In this document: piece after piece, positions 34,514-43,984 of the stretch
Position numbering within the stretch: the stretch's first letter is position 1
Layout: every line of letters starts with the position of its first letter
Source of the DNA: Aliiroseovarius sediminilitoris
Lineage (GTDB): Bacteria > Pseudomonadota > Alphaproteobacteria > Rhodobacterales > Rhodobacteraceae
Length of the DNA: 64,000 nt
Direction of reading: 5' to 3'
Assembly (NCBI RefSeq): GCF_900109955.1
Contig: NZ_FOJB01000002.1
Span: 1-64,000, forward strand
Position numbers and translations under genes: made by a program
The notes under the pieces: model-generated
Told to the model about the DNA's origin: nothing
Database searches by the model: none
Seen by the model: the letters and a program-made list of their open reading frames with translations, nothing else

Positions 34514-35719
34514 ATGTTCAAGAAACTTGCATTGGCCGGCGTATTGTCGGTGATGGCAACCGGCGCATGGGCCGAGTGTGCCTATGAAAACACCACACCT
34601 TTGAAATCGCTGTCCGCCGGGTTCGAAGCCTGGAAGGCGGTCACGGATGCGATGGCGGAATGCGGAAATTTCCAAGCCTCGCTGGATCAGGATTTCCGCG
34701 AGAAGCAGCCCGAAGCCTTCGCGGCAAAACCTGCGCTGTATCAGATTGGCGGTGTTGCAAACTCGACCATGGTGCCGCTGTTGAATGCGGGCACAATTCG
34801 GCCGCTGGATGATCTGGTAGCAAAGTATGGCCAGCACCTGAAGCCCAACCAGCTGATCAAGGTGGACGGCAAGACCTATGCGATTGCGATGATGGTGAAC
34901 CTGCAACACCTGATGTATCGCGAGGACATTCTGAATGACCTCGGCATCGCGGTGCCCACGACCTATGCCGAGATGCTGGACGCGGCCGCGAAGATCAAAG
35001 AGGCGGGCGTTGTGGAGTATCCCATCGGTGCCACCTTCAAGACCGGCTGGAACCTGGGCGAAGAATTCATCAACAACTATCTGGGTGAAGGCGGCGAATT
35101 CTTTGCCGAGGGCAACATGCCCAACATCAACAATGAAAAAGGTGTGGCCGCGCTGGAAGTGATGAAAGCGCTGACCGAGTATATGGATCCGGAATATCTG
35201 GTCTCGGATTCGACTTATGTTCAGCAGCAATTCCAACAGGGCAAGATCGCCATGGCGAACCTGTGGGCCAGCCGTGCCGCCGCGATGAATGACGAAGCCG
35301 AAAGCCAGGTCGTTGGCAAGGTCGTGATGGCCGCCGCCCCGATGGGGTCCGAGCGTCCGGCCTCGTCGCTGTGGTGGGATGGCGTCGTCTTTGCCACCAA
35401 CATGACAGACGAAGAGGCCGAAGCTGCCTTTCAGGTGGCCATGGAGGGTATGGATACCGAAATGGTCAAGGCGAACAATGACGCTGCCGTCTGGCTGATC
35501 GACGGGTTTGATGCCGGGCCGCTGGCCAAAGGGGCCTATGAGACCGCGCAGAAAGGCACGGCACCCTATCCCGGATCCGGACCGATGGGCATCATGCACA
35601 CGGTGCTGGGTAACGGCATTTCGGATTACCTGAATGGTGCCAAGGATGCGACCACGACGCTGGCTGACATCGAAGCGGCCTATATCACCGCCGCCAAGGA
35701 ATCGGGCTTGGTGCAGTAA
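34514..35719 (+). CDS. ABC transporter substrate-binding protein
   Basis: A 401-residue periplasmic protein with a Sec signal (cleavage after GAWA). The mature part is of the family-1 (MalE/UgpB-like) sugar-binding type, with GKTYAIAMMVNLQHLMYREDIL and the late-lobe PAS-S-L-WWDG segment. A Cys pair (ECAYEN, MAECGN) near the start could form a disulfide. Ligand unknown; the sequence alone does not separate sugars, sugar acids and sulfonated polyols. Ribosome site GGGAGAC. Confidence 0.9.
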   Translation: MFKKLALAGVLSVMATGAWAECAYENTTPLKSLSAGFEAWKAVTDAMAECGNFQASLDQDFREKQPEAFAAKPALYQIGGVANSTMVPLLNAGTIRPLDDLVAKYGQHLKPNQLIKVDGKTYAIAMMVNLQHLMYREDILNDLGIAVPTTYAEMLDAAAKIKEAGVVEYPIGATFKTGWNLGEEFINNYLGEGGEFFAEGNMPNINNEKGVAALEVMKALTEYMDPEYLVSDSTYVQQQFQQGKIAMANLWASRAAAMNDEAESQVVGKVVMAAAPMGSERPASSLWWDGVVFATNMTDEEAEAAFQVAMEGMDTEMVKANNDAAVWLIDGFDAGPLAKGAYETAQKGTAPYPGSGPMGIMHTVLGNGISDYLNGAKDATTTLADIEAAYITAAKESGLVQ

Positions 35720-35731
35720 TTCCTTCTGAAC

Positions 35732-35755
35732 GGGGGAGGGTTTCAGCTCTCCCCC
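35732..35755 (+). terminator. Intra-operon stem-loop after the binding-protein gene
   Basis: GGGGGAG (35732-35738) pairs with CTCCCCC (35749-35755) around a 10-base loop, followed by CTCTTTCC. A hairpin between binding-protein and permease genes usually protects the upstream mRNA and partly terminates transcription, raising binding-protein levels. Confidence 0.65.
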
Positions 35756-35798
35756 CTCTTTCCACCAGTAACTTCAGGACCATGAGAAAGGCAGAGCC

Positions 35799-36821
35799 AT
35801 GAATTTCAAGACTTTCGCAGCCTTCGTCGGGCCATCTGTCTTTATGATGCTCCTGTTTATCGCGTTCCCGCTGGCAAGTGTGCTGAAGCAGAGCTTCTAT
35901 GTCACTCAGCCGGTCTATGAAACGGTGGAGGTCGAGACATGCTCGCCGGGGTTTCCCGACCAGATTTGCGTGACCGAGCAAAAATCCGTTCCGCAACTGG
36001 ATAAAGATGGCAACATCGTCGAGATCACGACCTTCGTCGGCCTGCAAAGCTATCGCAATGTGTTGGAGTTGGAGCGGGCATGGAATGCCATCAAAACTGA
36101 TGGACTGATGGCCCTTCAGTCGATTGATTTCTGGAAGGCGCTGCGGTTCACCCTGACATTCACCCTGATCACCTTGCCGATTGTCGTGGCGTCCGGGCTT
36201 GGCATCGCGCTGATGATCAACAATGCCTCACTTGCCATCAAGGGGCCGGTGATCTTCATCTCGCTCTTGCCGTTCATCATCACGCCGGTCATCGGTGCGC
36301 TCAGCATCAACTGGCTGTTTCGCGGCGACGGTATTCTGACCGCCCTTATCGAATGGTATTTGCAGCGCGACGTGTCGATGTTTGCGCAGGCCTGGACCAT
36401 CGAGATTCTGATCATGCTGTATCGTGTGTGGCACGTGGCCCCGTTTGCGGCGATCGTGTTCTATGCGGGGCTTCAGACGGTCAACAGTGACGCGCTGGAA
36501 AGCGCCGTGATCGACGGGGCAAGCAGATGGCAGCGAATGAAATATGTGGTGATCCCGCATCTGACCCCGCTGATCATCTTCATTTCGATGATCCACCTGA
36601 TGGACGCCTATCGCGTCTTCGAAGAAATCGTCGGCTTCTCAAGCCAGGGCTATGTCATCAGCTTGCAATGGCTGACCTATGACTTCCTGGTGCCGGATCA
36701 GGCGGGCAACCGGTCGATCAGCCGGGCTTCGGCCTCGGCGATGCTGACCATGATCGGGATTGCCGTTCTCCTGGTTCCGCTTCTGCGCCGCACCTGGCAA
36801 GACCATAAAGGAGGTCACTAA
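35799..36821 (+). CDS. ABC transporter permease, MalF-like
   Basis: A 340-residue inner-membrane permease with six core helices and the EAA coupling loop (ESAVIDGASRWQRMKYVVIPHL). The first periplasmic loop is long (about residues 40-95) and carries a Cys pair (ETCSPGFPDQICVTE) that may form a disulfide and contact the binding protein. Works with the permease two bases downstream. Confidence 0.9.
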   Translation: MNFKTFAAFVGPSVFMMLLFIAFPLASVLKQSFYVTQPVYETVEVETCSPGFPDQICVTEQKSVPQLDKDGNIVEITTFVGLQSYRNVLELERAWNAIKTDGLMALQSIDFWKALRFTLTFTLITLPIVVASGLGIALMINNASLAIKGPVIFISLLPFIITPVIGALSINWLFRGDGILTALIEWYLQRDVSMFAQAWTIEILIMLYRVWHVAPFAAIVFYAGLQTVNSDALESAVIDGASRWQRMKYVVIPHLTPLIIFISMIHLMDAYRVFEEIVGFSSQGYVISLQWLTYDFLVPDQAGNRSISRASASAMLTMIGIAVLLVPLLRRTWQDHKGGH

Positions 36822-36822
36822 G

Positions 36823-37977
36823 ATGTCGTCTCGCGCTCTTCGTCAGCCTTTGGGGCTGAAACTCACCTCGGCGTCGTTTTTGGCGCTTTGGTGCATCGTC
36901 GCGGCCTTCCCGATCTTCTGGATCACGGTGATGAGCTTCAAATCCCCGGTCGATGCGTTTTCGTCCAACCCGCTGAACGTCATCTTTGGCCCTAACACAC
37001 GAGCTGGCGGTCAGGGACTTTCCATCCTGGATATCCTGTTCGGGATCGTGGTGATCTGGGTGACGGCCCGGCTGGCCACCAAGACCCTGCCGATCATGGT
37101 CGCCGCCTATGCGCCCTCTGGCCAGAAATGGATTGGATGGCTGATCGGCGCGCTTGCCCTTGTCATCGGTTTCCTTGTCACCTTCTTCGCGATCCTGCCA
37201 GCCATCCTTGACGTGCTGAACCCATGGTTTGGCCCGCTGGGCCGGGATGTCATCGGTCTGACCACCGAGCATTACAAAACCGTTTGGATCGACCGCGGGT
37301 TTTCCAACAACTTCAAGAACTCGATGATTGTCACCACCGGCGTTGTGACCGTGTCGCTGACGGTGGGCACGCTGGCGGGCTATGGGCTTGCGCGGTCCGG
37401 GTCGGGCATTGCCTTCGCGATTCTTATCATTGCGCTGGTATTTCGGGCGTTGCCGCATTCGGTGCTGGTGGCGGGTTATCTGCCGGTGTTCATCTCGTCG
37501 TCCGAGTGGCTGGCCCCGATCCTGGGCGACAACGCCCCCACGCTTTATGGCAAACCCTTCGCGGTCATCGCGGTGCTGGTTGCCATCAATCAACCCTTCA
37601 CGATCTGGATGCTGCGGTCATTCTTTCAAAGTATCCCTGCCGAGCTGGACGAGGCCGCGCGGGTCGATGGTTGCAACCACTTCCAGGCCTTCCGTCGTGT
37701 CATCATGCCGGTGATGTGGCCGGGGGTGATCACGACCGGGCTGTTTTCCTTCCTGTTGGGCTACAATGACTTCCTTGTCACCTCGCTTCTGCTGGATGCG
37801 CAGAACCAGACCATGGTGCCAGCCATCGCCGGGATGTTCAGCCGCGAAACCACCACGACGGATCAGGTTGTCGCCGTGGCTGCGGCGGTGTCGATCACCG
37901 CGCCTTTGTTCTTCCTTGTCATGGTGTTCCAACGCCAGATTGTCAGCGGTCTGACCGCAGGCGCGGTGAAAGGCTGA
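36823..37977 (+). CDS. ABC transporter permease, MalG-like with enlarged N-terminal half
   Basis: A 384-residue permease, about 90 residues longer than the usual MalG-type subunit. The core, including the EAA loop (DEAARVDGCNHFQAFRRVIMPVM), is intact. The extra sequence lies between the first helix and the core and contains two or more further hydrophobic helices (LDILFGIVVIWVTARLA, WLIGALALVIGFLVTFFAIL). Ribosome site GGAGG overlaps the previous gene end. Confidence 0.88.
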   Translation: MSSRALRQPLGLKLTSASFLALWCIVAAFPIFWITVMSFKSPVDAFSSNPLNVIFGPNTRAGGQGLSILDILFGIVVIWVTARLATKTLPIMVAAYAPSGQKWIGWLIGALALVIGFLVTFFAILPAILDVLNPWFGPLGRDVIGLTTEHYKTVWIDRGFSNNFKNSMIVTTGVVTVSLTVGTLAGYGLARSGSGIAFAILIIALVFRALPHSVLVAGYLPVFISSSEWLAPILGDNAPTLYGKPFAVIAVLVAINQPFTIWMLRSFFQSIPAELDEAARVDGCNHFQAFRRVIMPVMWPGVITTGLFSFLLGYNDFLVTSLLLDAQNQTMVPAIAGMFSRETTTTDQVVAVAAAVSITAPLFFLVMVFQRQIVSGLTAGAVKG

Positions 37978-38050
37978 TGAGCAGCCGGGCAAGACATAAC
38001 GCGCGGTGCGGCCATCCGGCCCTGAACAGAATGCCGCGGGATTTCCTGCT

Positions 38051-38066
38051 GGGGCGTCCACGCCCC
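38051..38066. repeat. Short hairpin GGGGCG-TCCA-CGCCCC
   Basis: A perfect 6-bp stem in the 124-base gap between the permease and the second SnoaL-like gene. Possible weak attenuator between transport and enzyme genes. Confidence 0.4.
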
Positions 38067-38101
38067 GCACGATCCCAACGTATTTTGACAGGAGAGACAG
38101 A

Positions 38102-38629
38102 ATGAAAGGTTCCCGCCCCGAACAAGCGGTGCTGACCCGTGATACGGATATGTCGAAAACCGACGATACCCGCCGGGTGATCGAAGCCATGGTTGATGGC
38201 CTGAACGACCACCGCATCAACGATATTGGCGAGTTCTTTGCCAATGGATTTCGTTGGATGGGCAATCGGGGATGCGGCACGAAAAACGGGTTGAAAGAAT
38301 TTCAGACCAACTGGCAGCGCCCGTTTCAAGCGGCGTTTTCGGACAAGACCTGCATCGACGAGGCGCGTCTTTATATGGGGGAATGGGCCGCGGCGTTTGG
38401 CCGACAGGAAGCCACCCATTCCGGCGAATTTCTGGGCATCGCCCCCACCGGAAAGCGGGTCGAGATCCGCTATATGGATTTCTGGAAAGTGGTCGACGGC
38501 AAGATCACCGACAACTGGGTGAATGTCGATTTCGCCCATGTGGCCGCGCAACTGGGCGTGGATCTTTTTAACGGCGAAGGCTGGGAAGCCTATGACCGGG
38601 GCGAACGTGTACCCCCCCGGCCCGAATAA
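38102..38629 (+). CDS. Single-domain SnoaL/NTF2-fold protein 2
   Basis: A 175-residue protein with one NTF2-like domain. It has the SnoaL signature [32 protein letters not shown]. It carries several buried-type acids and Trp ([10 protein letters not shown]), but no catalytic assignment is possible by eye. Start at 38102 follows GGAGAG. It lies 13 bases before the histidinol-dehydrogenase-like gene, suggesting sequential reactions. Confidence 0.78.
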   Translation: MKGSRPEQAVLTRDTDMSKTDDTRRVIEAMVDGLNDHRINDIGEFFANGFRWMGNRGCGTKNGLKEFQTNWQRPFQAAFSDKTCIDEARLYMGEWAAAFGRQEATHSGEFLGIAPTGKRVEIRYMDFWKVVDGKITDNWVNVDFAHVAAQLGVDLFNGEGWEAYDRGERVPPRPE

Positions 38630-38642
38630 GCGAGGAAAAGCA

Positions 38643-39974
38643 ATGACGATCACACATCTGAAACGCGGCAAACCCGAGGCTGATCGTGCCGAGGATGACG
38701 CGCAGACGGCCGCTGTTGTGGCGGCGACGCTGAAGGACATCGAGACCCGTGGCGATGCCGCCGTGCGCGAGCTGGCGGTGAAGTTTGATGGCTATGACCG
38801 CGACAGCTATCGCCTGACGCAACAAGAGATTGACGCGCTGATCGCGAAGGTCAGCCCGCGCGAGCTGGCGGACATCAAGTTTGCGCAATCGCAGGTCACA
38901 AAGTTCGCCCAGGCGCAGCGCGACAGCATGCTGGACATAGAGGTCGAGACCTTGCCGGGTGTGATCCTTGGTCACAAGAACATCCCGGTGCAGTCGGTCG
39001 GCTGCTATGTGCCGGGCGGCAAGTTCCCGATGGTGGCAAGCGCGCATATGTCGGTGGCCACCGCGAAGGTTGCGGGTGTGCCGCGCATCATCGCCTGCAC
39101 GCCGCCCTTCAACGGCGAACCGAACCCCGCGGTGATCGCCGCGATGCATCTGGGCGGCGCACACGAGATTTACGTGCTGGGCGGCATCCAGGCCGTGGGC
39201 GCGATGGCGCTTGGCACGGAAACCATTGCCCCCGTGCATCTGCTGGTTGGCCCCGGCAATGCCTTTGTCGCGGAGGCCAAGCGGCAGCTTTTCGGCCGCG
39301 TCGGCATCGACCTGCTCGCCGGCCCGACCGAGACCATGGTGATCGCCGACGACACCGCTGCCGACGCCGAACTGTGCGCCACCGACCTTCTGGGTCAGGC
39401 CGAGCATGGCTATAACAGCCCCTGCGTGCTGCTGACCAACTCGCGCAAGCTGGCCGAGGACACGATGGCCGAGATCGACCGCCTCCTTCAGATCCTGCCC
39501 ACCGCCGGCACCGCGAAAGTGTCGTGGGACGATTATGGCGAGGTCATTGTCTGCGACACATATGAAGAAATGCTGAAGGTCGCCGACGACATCGCGTCCG
39601 AGCACGTGCAGGTGATGACCGACCGCGACGACTGGTTTCTTGAGAACATGACCTGCTATGGCGCGCTGTTCCTGGGGCCGCGCACCAACGTGGCCAATGG
39701 CGACAAGGTGATCGGCACCAACCACACGCTGCCGACCAAGAAGGCGGGCCGCTATACCGGCGGGCTGTGGGTCGGAAAGTATCTGAAAACACACAGCTAT
39801 CAGAAGGTCACAACGGACGAGGCCGCGGCGATGATCGGCGAATACGGCTCGCGCCTGTGCATGCTGGAAGGCTTCGTCGGCCACGCCGAACAATGCAACA
39901 TCCGCGTGCGACGCTATGGCGGTGTGAACGTGCCTTATGGCGAAGGCGCGCCCTATCGCGACGCAGCAGAGTAG
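38643..39974 (+). CDS. Histidinol-dehydrogenase-family alcohol dehydrogenase (HpsN-like)
   Basis: A 443-residue NAD-dependent zinc enzyme of the HisD superfamily. The family signatures are clear: [30 protein letters not shown], the metal/His segment [11 protein letters not shown], the catalytic ASEHVQVM and the C-terminal [10 protein letters not shown]. The context is catabolic rather than histidine synthesis, and the sequence resembles sulfopropanediol 3-dehydrogenase (HpsN), which oxidises a primary alcohol to an acid in two steps. Substrate not established; a polyol, sulfopolyol or sugar alcohol is possible. Confidence 0.85.
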   Translation: MTITHLKRGKPEADRAEDDAQTAAVVAATLKDIETRGDAAVRELAVKFDGYDRDSYRLTQQEIDALIAKVSPRELADIKFAQSQVTKFAQAQRDSMLDIEVETLPGVILGHKNIPVQSVGCYVPGGKFPMVASAHMSVATAKVAGVPRIIACTPPFNGEPNPAVIAAMHLGGAHEIYVLGGIQAVGAMALGTETIAPVHLLVGPGNAFVAEAKRQLFGRVGIDLLAGPTETMVIADDTAADAELCATDLLGQAEHGYNSPCVLLTNSRKLAEDTMAEIDRLLQILPTAGTAKVSWDDYGEVIVCDTYEEMLKVADDIASEHVQVMTDRDDWFLENMTCYGALFLGPRTNVANGDKVIGTNHTLPTKKAGRYTGGLWVGKYLKTHSYQKVTTDEAAAMIGEYGSRLCMLEGFVGHAEQCNIRVRRYGGVNVPYGEGAPYRDAAE

Positions 39975-40032
39975 TACTAACAACGTGCGGGGATCGCGAA
40001 ACGACACCCCGCCAACACATGAGACAACGAAA

Positions 40033-41082
40033 ATGGATGTTCAAAGCAAGAACAAGGCTCTGATCGCACCTGTGCGGGCGGCGATGTATGATTTTGACGC
40101 GGGCAAACTGCGCAAGGCGCTGGCAGACGCCTGTGCACCGGATGCGGTGTTTCACCTGTGTTTCCCGTTTGGCGACAGCATCGGGGCCGGCGCCTTTTGT
40201 GACACTGCCTATCGCGACCTGCTGGACGCCTGGCCGGATCTGGAGCGGCGTGATTATATCGTCATGGCCGGACCGGACGAAGACGGCGCGGAATGGGTCG
40301 GCTGTGGTGGCTATTACACCGGCACGTTCGAGGCCCCGTGGCTGGACATCCCCCCCACCGGTCATCAGGTCCATATGAGGTTTCACGAGTTCTTCCGCAT
40401 CGAAGACGGCAAGATCGTCGAATTTCAGGGCCTGTGGGACATTCCCGAGGTGATGATGCAGGCCCATGCCTGGCCGCTGGCCCCGTCGCTTGGGCGCGAA
40501 TGGCATGTGCCGGGTCCGGCCACCTGTGATGGTATCCTGACCGGCCCCTATGACATGAACAAGGGCACCGCGTCCCGTCAGCATATCATCGACATGCTGG
40601 AACATATGAAGCGCCACCCCAGCCAGGGCGGCCCCGAAGTGATGGAGATGGACAGGTTCTGGCACGAGAAGATGAGCTGGTATGGCCCATCGGGCATCGG
40701 CACCGGTCGCGGTATCCGGGGGTTCCGCAACTGGCATCAAATCCCGTTTCTGTCGGGGATGCCGGATCGCGGCAAATATGTGGACCAGATCGACTATCAC
40801 TTCTTTGGCGATGGCGATTATGCTGCCGTGACCGGGTGGCCTGACATGATCCAGACCGTCACCCATGGCGGCTGGCTGGGCATCGCGCCGTCGGGCAAGA
40901 AGATCACCATGCGCAGCCTTGATTTCTGGCGCATTGAAAACGGCAAGATCCGGGAAAACTGGGTGTTGGTCGACCTGCTGGATGCATATGACCAGTTGGG
41001 TGTGGACGTGTTTGCACGTCTGCGGGAGTTCAACAAGGTGCGCCATATGGGGCGCCTTAATATCCCTGATGGAATGAGCTGA
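40033..41082 (+). CDS. Tandem SnoaL/NTF2-fold protein 3
   Basis: A 349-residue protein with two NTF2-like domains. Both show the family pattern: IPPTGHQVHMRFHEFFRIEDGKIVEFQGLWD in the first and IAPSGKKITMRSLDFWRIENGKIRENWVLVDLL in the second. The middle contains a Trp/His-rich surface (RFWHEKMSWYGPSGIG) also seen in SnoaL protein 1 (MLWWGPTGIG). The stop overlaps the SDR start (TGATG). Tandem domains may form one active cavity each. Confidence 0.8.
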   Translation: MDVQSKNKALIAPVRAAMYDFDAGKLRKALADACAPDAVFHLCFPFGDSIGAGAFCDTAYRDLLDAWPDLERRDYIVMAGPDEDGAEWVGCGGYYTGTFEAPWLDIPPTGHQVHMRFHEFFRIEDGKIVEFQGLWDIPEVMMQAHAWPLAPSLGREWHVPGPATCDGILTGPYDMNKGTASRQHIIDMLEHMKRHPSQGGPEVMEMDRFWHEKMSWYGPSGIGTGRGIRGFRNWHQIPFLSGMPDRGKYVDQIDYHFFGDGDYAAVTGWPDMIQTVTHGGWLGIAPSGKKITMRSLDFWRIENGKIRENWVLVDLLDAYDQLGVDVFARLREFNKVRHMGRLNIPDGMS

Positions 41083-41849
41083 TGGATAAACTGCCCAAAA
41101 CCCCCTCGTTTCGACTTGATGGTCGTCGCGCGCTTGTGGCCGGGGCCAGTTCCGGGATCGGCCTGGCGTGCGCGGCTGCTTTGGGCGAAGCCGGGGCCGA
41201 AGTGGTTCTGGCCGCCCGGCGCGCCGATGCGTTGAAGGCGCTGGTCGGCGAAATGACGGCTGCGGGTATGTCTGCCCGTGCGCTGCCGTTGGACGTGTCC
41301 GATATTGCGGGCACGCAGGCGGCGATTGCGGGAAACGGACCCTTTGATGTGCTCGTGAACTCCGCCGGACTGGCGCGCCACAGTCCCGCGACCGAGACCA
41401 CCGAAGCGGATTTCGACGCGGTGTCCGACTTGAACATCAAGGGCGCTTATTTCCTGACCCAAGCGGTGGCGAAGGGGCTGATTGCAGCCGGAAAGCCCGG
41501 CAGCCTGATCAACATATCCTCGCAAATGGCGCATGTGGGCGGGGTGGACCGGGCGGTCTATTGCGCGACCAAACACGCGGTCGAGGGCTTCACCAAGTCG
41601 ATGGCGATCGAATGGGGCAGGGCGGGCATCCGCGTCAACACGATCTGCCCGACTTTCATCCTGACAGACTTGACCCGATCCACCTTTGAGCAGCCGGACA
41701 AACGCGCCTGGATCGAAGACAAGATCAAGCTGGGTCGCGTGGGTGAGGTCGAGGATATCATGGGCGCGGTGCAATTCCTGGCCTCGGACGCGTCCAGCCT
41801 TGTCACCGGCACGGCCTTGATGATCGACGGGGGATGGACCGCAGAATGA
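41082..41849 (+). CDS. Short-chain dehydrogenase/reductase
   Basis: A 255-residue classical SDR with the nucleotide motif GASSGIG, NSAG (NSAGLARH), the catalytic Ser in NISSQMA and YCATKHA (Tyr-x3-Lys). The Rossmann Arg-Arg after the second strand (AARRAD) suggests NADP preference, though this is a weak inference. Coupled to the genes on both sides (TGATG and ATGA overlaps). Probably oxidises a secondary hydroxyl of the imported substrate or an intermediate. Confidence 0.9.
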   Translation: MDKLPKTPSFRLDGRRALVAGASSGIGLACAAALGEAGAEVVLAARRADALKALVGEMTAAGMSARALPLDVSDIAGTQAAIAGNGPFDVLVNSAGLARHSPATETTEADFDAVSDLNIKGAYFLTQAVAKGLIAAGKPGSLINISSQMAHVGGVDRAVYCATKHAVEGFTKSMAIEWGRAGIRVNTICPTFILTDLTRSTFEQPDKRAWIEDKIKLGRVGEVEDIMGAVQFLASDASSLVTGTALMIDGGWTAE

Positions 41850-42862
41850 GCAAAGTGACCTCAGCCCAAGTTGCACAGCGCGCGGGCGTCAGCCAATCTG
41901 CCGTCAGCCGGGTGTTTACCCCCGGCGCCTCCGCGTCGAAGCGCACGGTTGAGAAGGTCAGGAAAGCTGCGGATGAACTGGGCTATCGCCCCAATTCGCT
42001 GGCGCGCGCGATGGTGTCGGGCAAAAGCCGGATAATCGGCCTGGTCGTGGCCTATCTGGAAAACCACTTCTATCCCGAAGCCTTGGAAAAACTGTCCAAT
42101 GCGTTGCAGGAACAGGGCTATCACATCCTGATTTTCATGGCTTCCAGCACGTCCGGTGACATCAGCGACGTGGTCGAGGAAATTCTGGATTATCAGGTCG
42201 ATGGGATCATCACCGCCTCGGTCGCCATGTCGTCGGATCTGACCGACCGCTGCCGCAAGGCCGGGGTGCCGATTGTCCTGTTCAACCGGTCGCAGGACGG
42301 GCCGGACCTGTCCTCGGTCGCGTCGAACAATGTCGCGGGCGGGCGCAAGATAGCCGAGTTCCTGATCGCGGCGGGGCACCGGAAAATCGGCTACATCGCG
42401 GGGTGGGAAGGGGCGTCGACCCAGCGTGACCGCGAGGCTGGGTTCCGGACCGGACTGGCTGCGGCCGGTGTTTCGCTTCACAGCCGCGCCGTGGGGGATT
42501 TCCGTTCTGACCGCGCTGCCGAGGCCGCACGGCAGATGTTCTCGGGCGATGATCGGCCCGACGCGGTGTTTGTCTGCAACGATCACATGGCCTTCGCGGT
42601 GATGGATGTATTGCGGTCAGATCTTGGCCTGTCGGTGCCCGGTGACGTGTCGGTCGTTGGCTACGACGATGTGCCGATTGCCGGCTGGCCCGCCTATGAC
42701 CTGACCACCGTGCGCCAACCCGCCAACCGTATGGTGGCCGAAACCGTCGGCCTGCTTCTGGCGGAAATCGACGGCACCGGGAAAGGCCCGCAAAAGATTG
42801 AAATTGACGGCCCGCTAGTCGTGCGCGGCTCGGCCCGCAAACCGGAAGGATGGAGCGAATGA
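41846..42862 (+). CDS. LacI/GalR-family transcriptional repressor
   Basis: A 338-residue regulator with an N-terminal HTH (VTSAQVAQRAGVSQSAVSRVF), the YRPNSLARAM hinge helix and a periplasmic-binding-protein-like effector domain (HRKIGYIAGWEG, PDAVFVCNDHMAF, VSVVGYDDVPIAGWPAYDLTTVRQP). It is inside the operon and overlaps neighbours on both sides, so it is autoregulated. The two palindromes at 33283 and 33338 are the predicted operators; the effector is probably the pathway substrate or an intermediate. Confidence 0.92.
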   Translation: MSKVTSAQVAQRAGVSQSAVSRVFTPGASASKRTVEKVRKAADELGYRPNSLARAMVSGKSRIIGLVVAYLENHFYPEALEKLSNALQEQGYHILIFMASSTSGDISDVVEEILDYQVDGIITASVAMSSDLTDRCRKAGVPIVLFNRSQDGPDLSSVASNNVAGGRKIAEFLIAAGHRKIGYIAGWEGASTQRDREAGFRTGLAAAGVSLHSRAVGDFRSDRAAEAARQMFSGDDRPDAVFVCNDHMAFAVMDVLRSDLGLSVPGDVSVVGYDDVPIAGWPAYDLTTVRQPANRMVAETVGLLLAEIDGTGKGPQKIEIDGPLVVRGSARKPEGWSE

Positions 42863-43833
42863 AGGGTTTTGACAGCAAGTTCAAGGATTTCCCCGACTAT
42901 ATCATCGGGATCACCAAGGAAATCTGGGAAGATCGCGGCATCGCCACGCTGCATGACTACTATGCACCCGATATCGTTGTGCGCTCGCCTGCCTCGGTCG
43001 TGGTGGGCAATCAGGATGTCATCGGCGCGACCATGGCCACGCTGGCAGAGTTTCCCGACCGCACCCTGCTGGGCGAAGATGTAATCTGGTCGGGCACCCC
43101 GGAAGAGGGGATGTTGTCCTCGCACCGGTTGTTTTCGACCGCGACGCATCTGGGCGATGGGGTTTATGGCAAGGCGACTGGGAACAAGCTGGCCTATCGC
43201 ATCATCGCGGACTGCCACGCGATCAACAACCAGATCAATGATGAATGGCTGATCCGCGACCAGGGCGCGATTGTGCGCCAGATGGGGTGGGAACCGAAGG
43301 ATTATGCAAGTGACCTGATCGCGCGTGAGGGCGGGCCAGAGCGTTGCGTGAAACCCTTCACCCCCGCCAATGACAAGCCCGGCCCCTATAAGGGCAACGG
43401 TAATGACAATGAATGGGGCCAGAAATACGCCGACATCCTGACGCGCATCATGAATGCCGACATGACCGCGATCGAATCCGAGTATGACCGCGCGGTGCAA
43501 TCGGAATATCCGGGCGGTGCCACAGGTCACAGCTGGGGGCCGGTGGATCGGTTCTGGATGGGGCTGCGTGCATCCTTCCCGAATGCCACCTTCACCATCC
43601 ACCACCAGATCGGGCGCGATGATCCGTTGATGCCGCCGCGCGCCGCGCTGCGTTGGACGTTGCACGGCAAGCATGACGGCTGGGGCGTTTTCGGCGTGCC
43701 GACCGGGGCCGAGGTCTATGTGCTGGGCGCAAGCCATGCCGAGTTCGGGCCGTGGGGTTTGCGGCGGGAATTCACTCTGTTCGATGAAACCGCGATCTGG
43801 AAACAGATCCTGTTGCAAACCGGAGAGGTGTAA
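42859..43833 (+). CDS. Tandem SnoaL/NTF2-fold protein 4
   Basis: A 324-residue protein with two NTF2-like domains: the first around WEDRGIATLHDYYAPDIVVRSPAS, the second around HSWGPVDRFWMGLRASFPNATFTIHHQIGRDDP. It is more divergent than the other three and lacks the PTGK-x-W-RIEDGKI signature at its end, having instead VYVLGASHAEFGPWGLRREFTLFDE. Starts inside the LacI gene stop (ATGA). Confidence 0.75.
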   Translation: MKGFDSKFKDFPDYIIGITKEIWEDRGIATLHDYYAPDIVVRSPASVVVGNQDVIGATMATLAEFPDRTLLGEDVIWSGTPEEGMLSSHRLFSTATHLGDGVYGKATGNKLAYRIIADCHAINNQINDEWLIRDQGAIVRQMGWEPKDYASDLIAREGGPERCVKPFTPANDKPGPYKGNGNDNEWGQKYADILTRIMNADMTAIESEYDRAVQSEYPGGATGHSWGPVDRFWMGLRASFPNATFTIHHQIGRDDPLMPPRAALRWTLHGKHDGWGVFGVPTGAEVYVLGASHAEFGPWGLRREFTLFDETAIWKQILLQTGEV

Positions 43834-43950
43834 GTGTCAACCGACGCTCTTCATCTGGACGCGGGTCAGGCCGCACGCAGGTTTCATAACTTCTGCGCGT
43901 CCCGGCGCGCGCGGCGGTTGAATGACCACCCGCCCGGTGTCCGGGTTTGA
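43834..43950 (+). CDS. Doubtful 38-codon frame between SnoaL 4 and bicupin
   Basis: A GTG directly after the SnoaL stop opens a 38-residue Arg/His-rich frame. No similarity or hydrophobic segment is seen. It may be a leader or chance frame in the 150-base gap. Confidence 0.15.
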   Translation: MSTDALHLDAGQAARRFHNFCASRRARRLNDHPPGVRV

Positions 43951-43984
43951 TCCACACAAACCCAACCCGATAGGAGACAGACCA

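Noticed and set aside
34295-35599. A 434-codon minus-strand open frame
   Set aside because: Antisense to the ABC ATPase end and the binding protein, both well supported.
38643-39974. Assignment as histidine-biosynthetic hisD
   Set aside because: It sits in a catabolic operon with transport genes and no other his genes, and its sequence is closer in style to HpsN-type dehydrogenases.
38568-40007. A 479-codon minus-strand open frame
   Set aside because: Antisense to the histidinol-dehydrogenase-like gene; composition is His/Arg-rich and without any recognisable fold.
39808-41046. A 412-codon minus-strand open frame
   Set aside because: Spans antisense of two real genes, so it is not a gene.
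38643-41849. Calling the locus a dihydroxypropanesulfonate pathway outright
   Set aside because: Only one HpsN-like and one SDR gene are present; no sulfolactate lyase or sulfite exporter is visible, so the substrate is left open.
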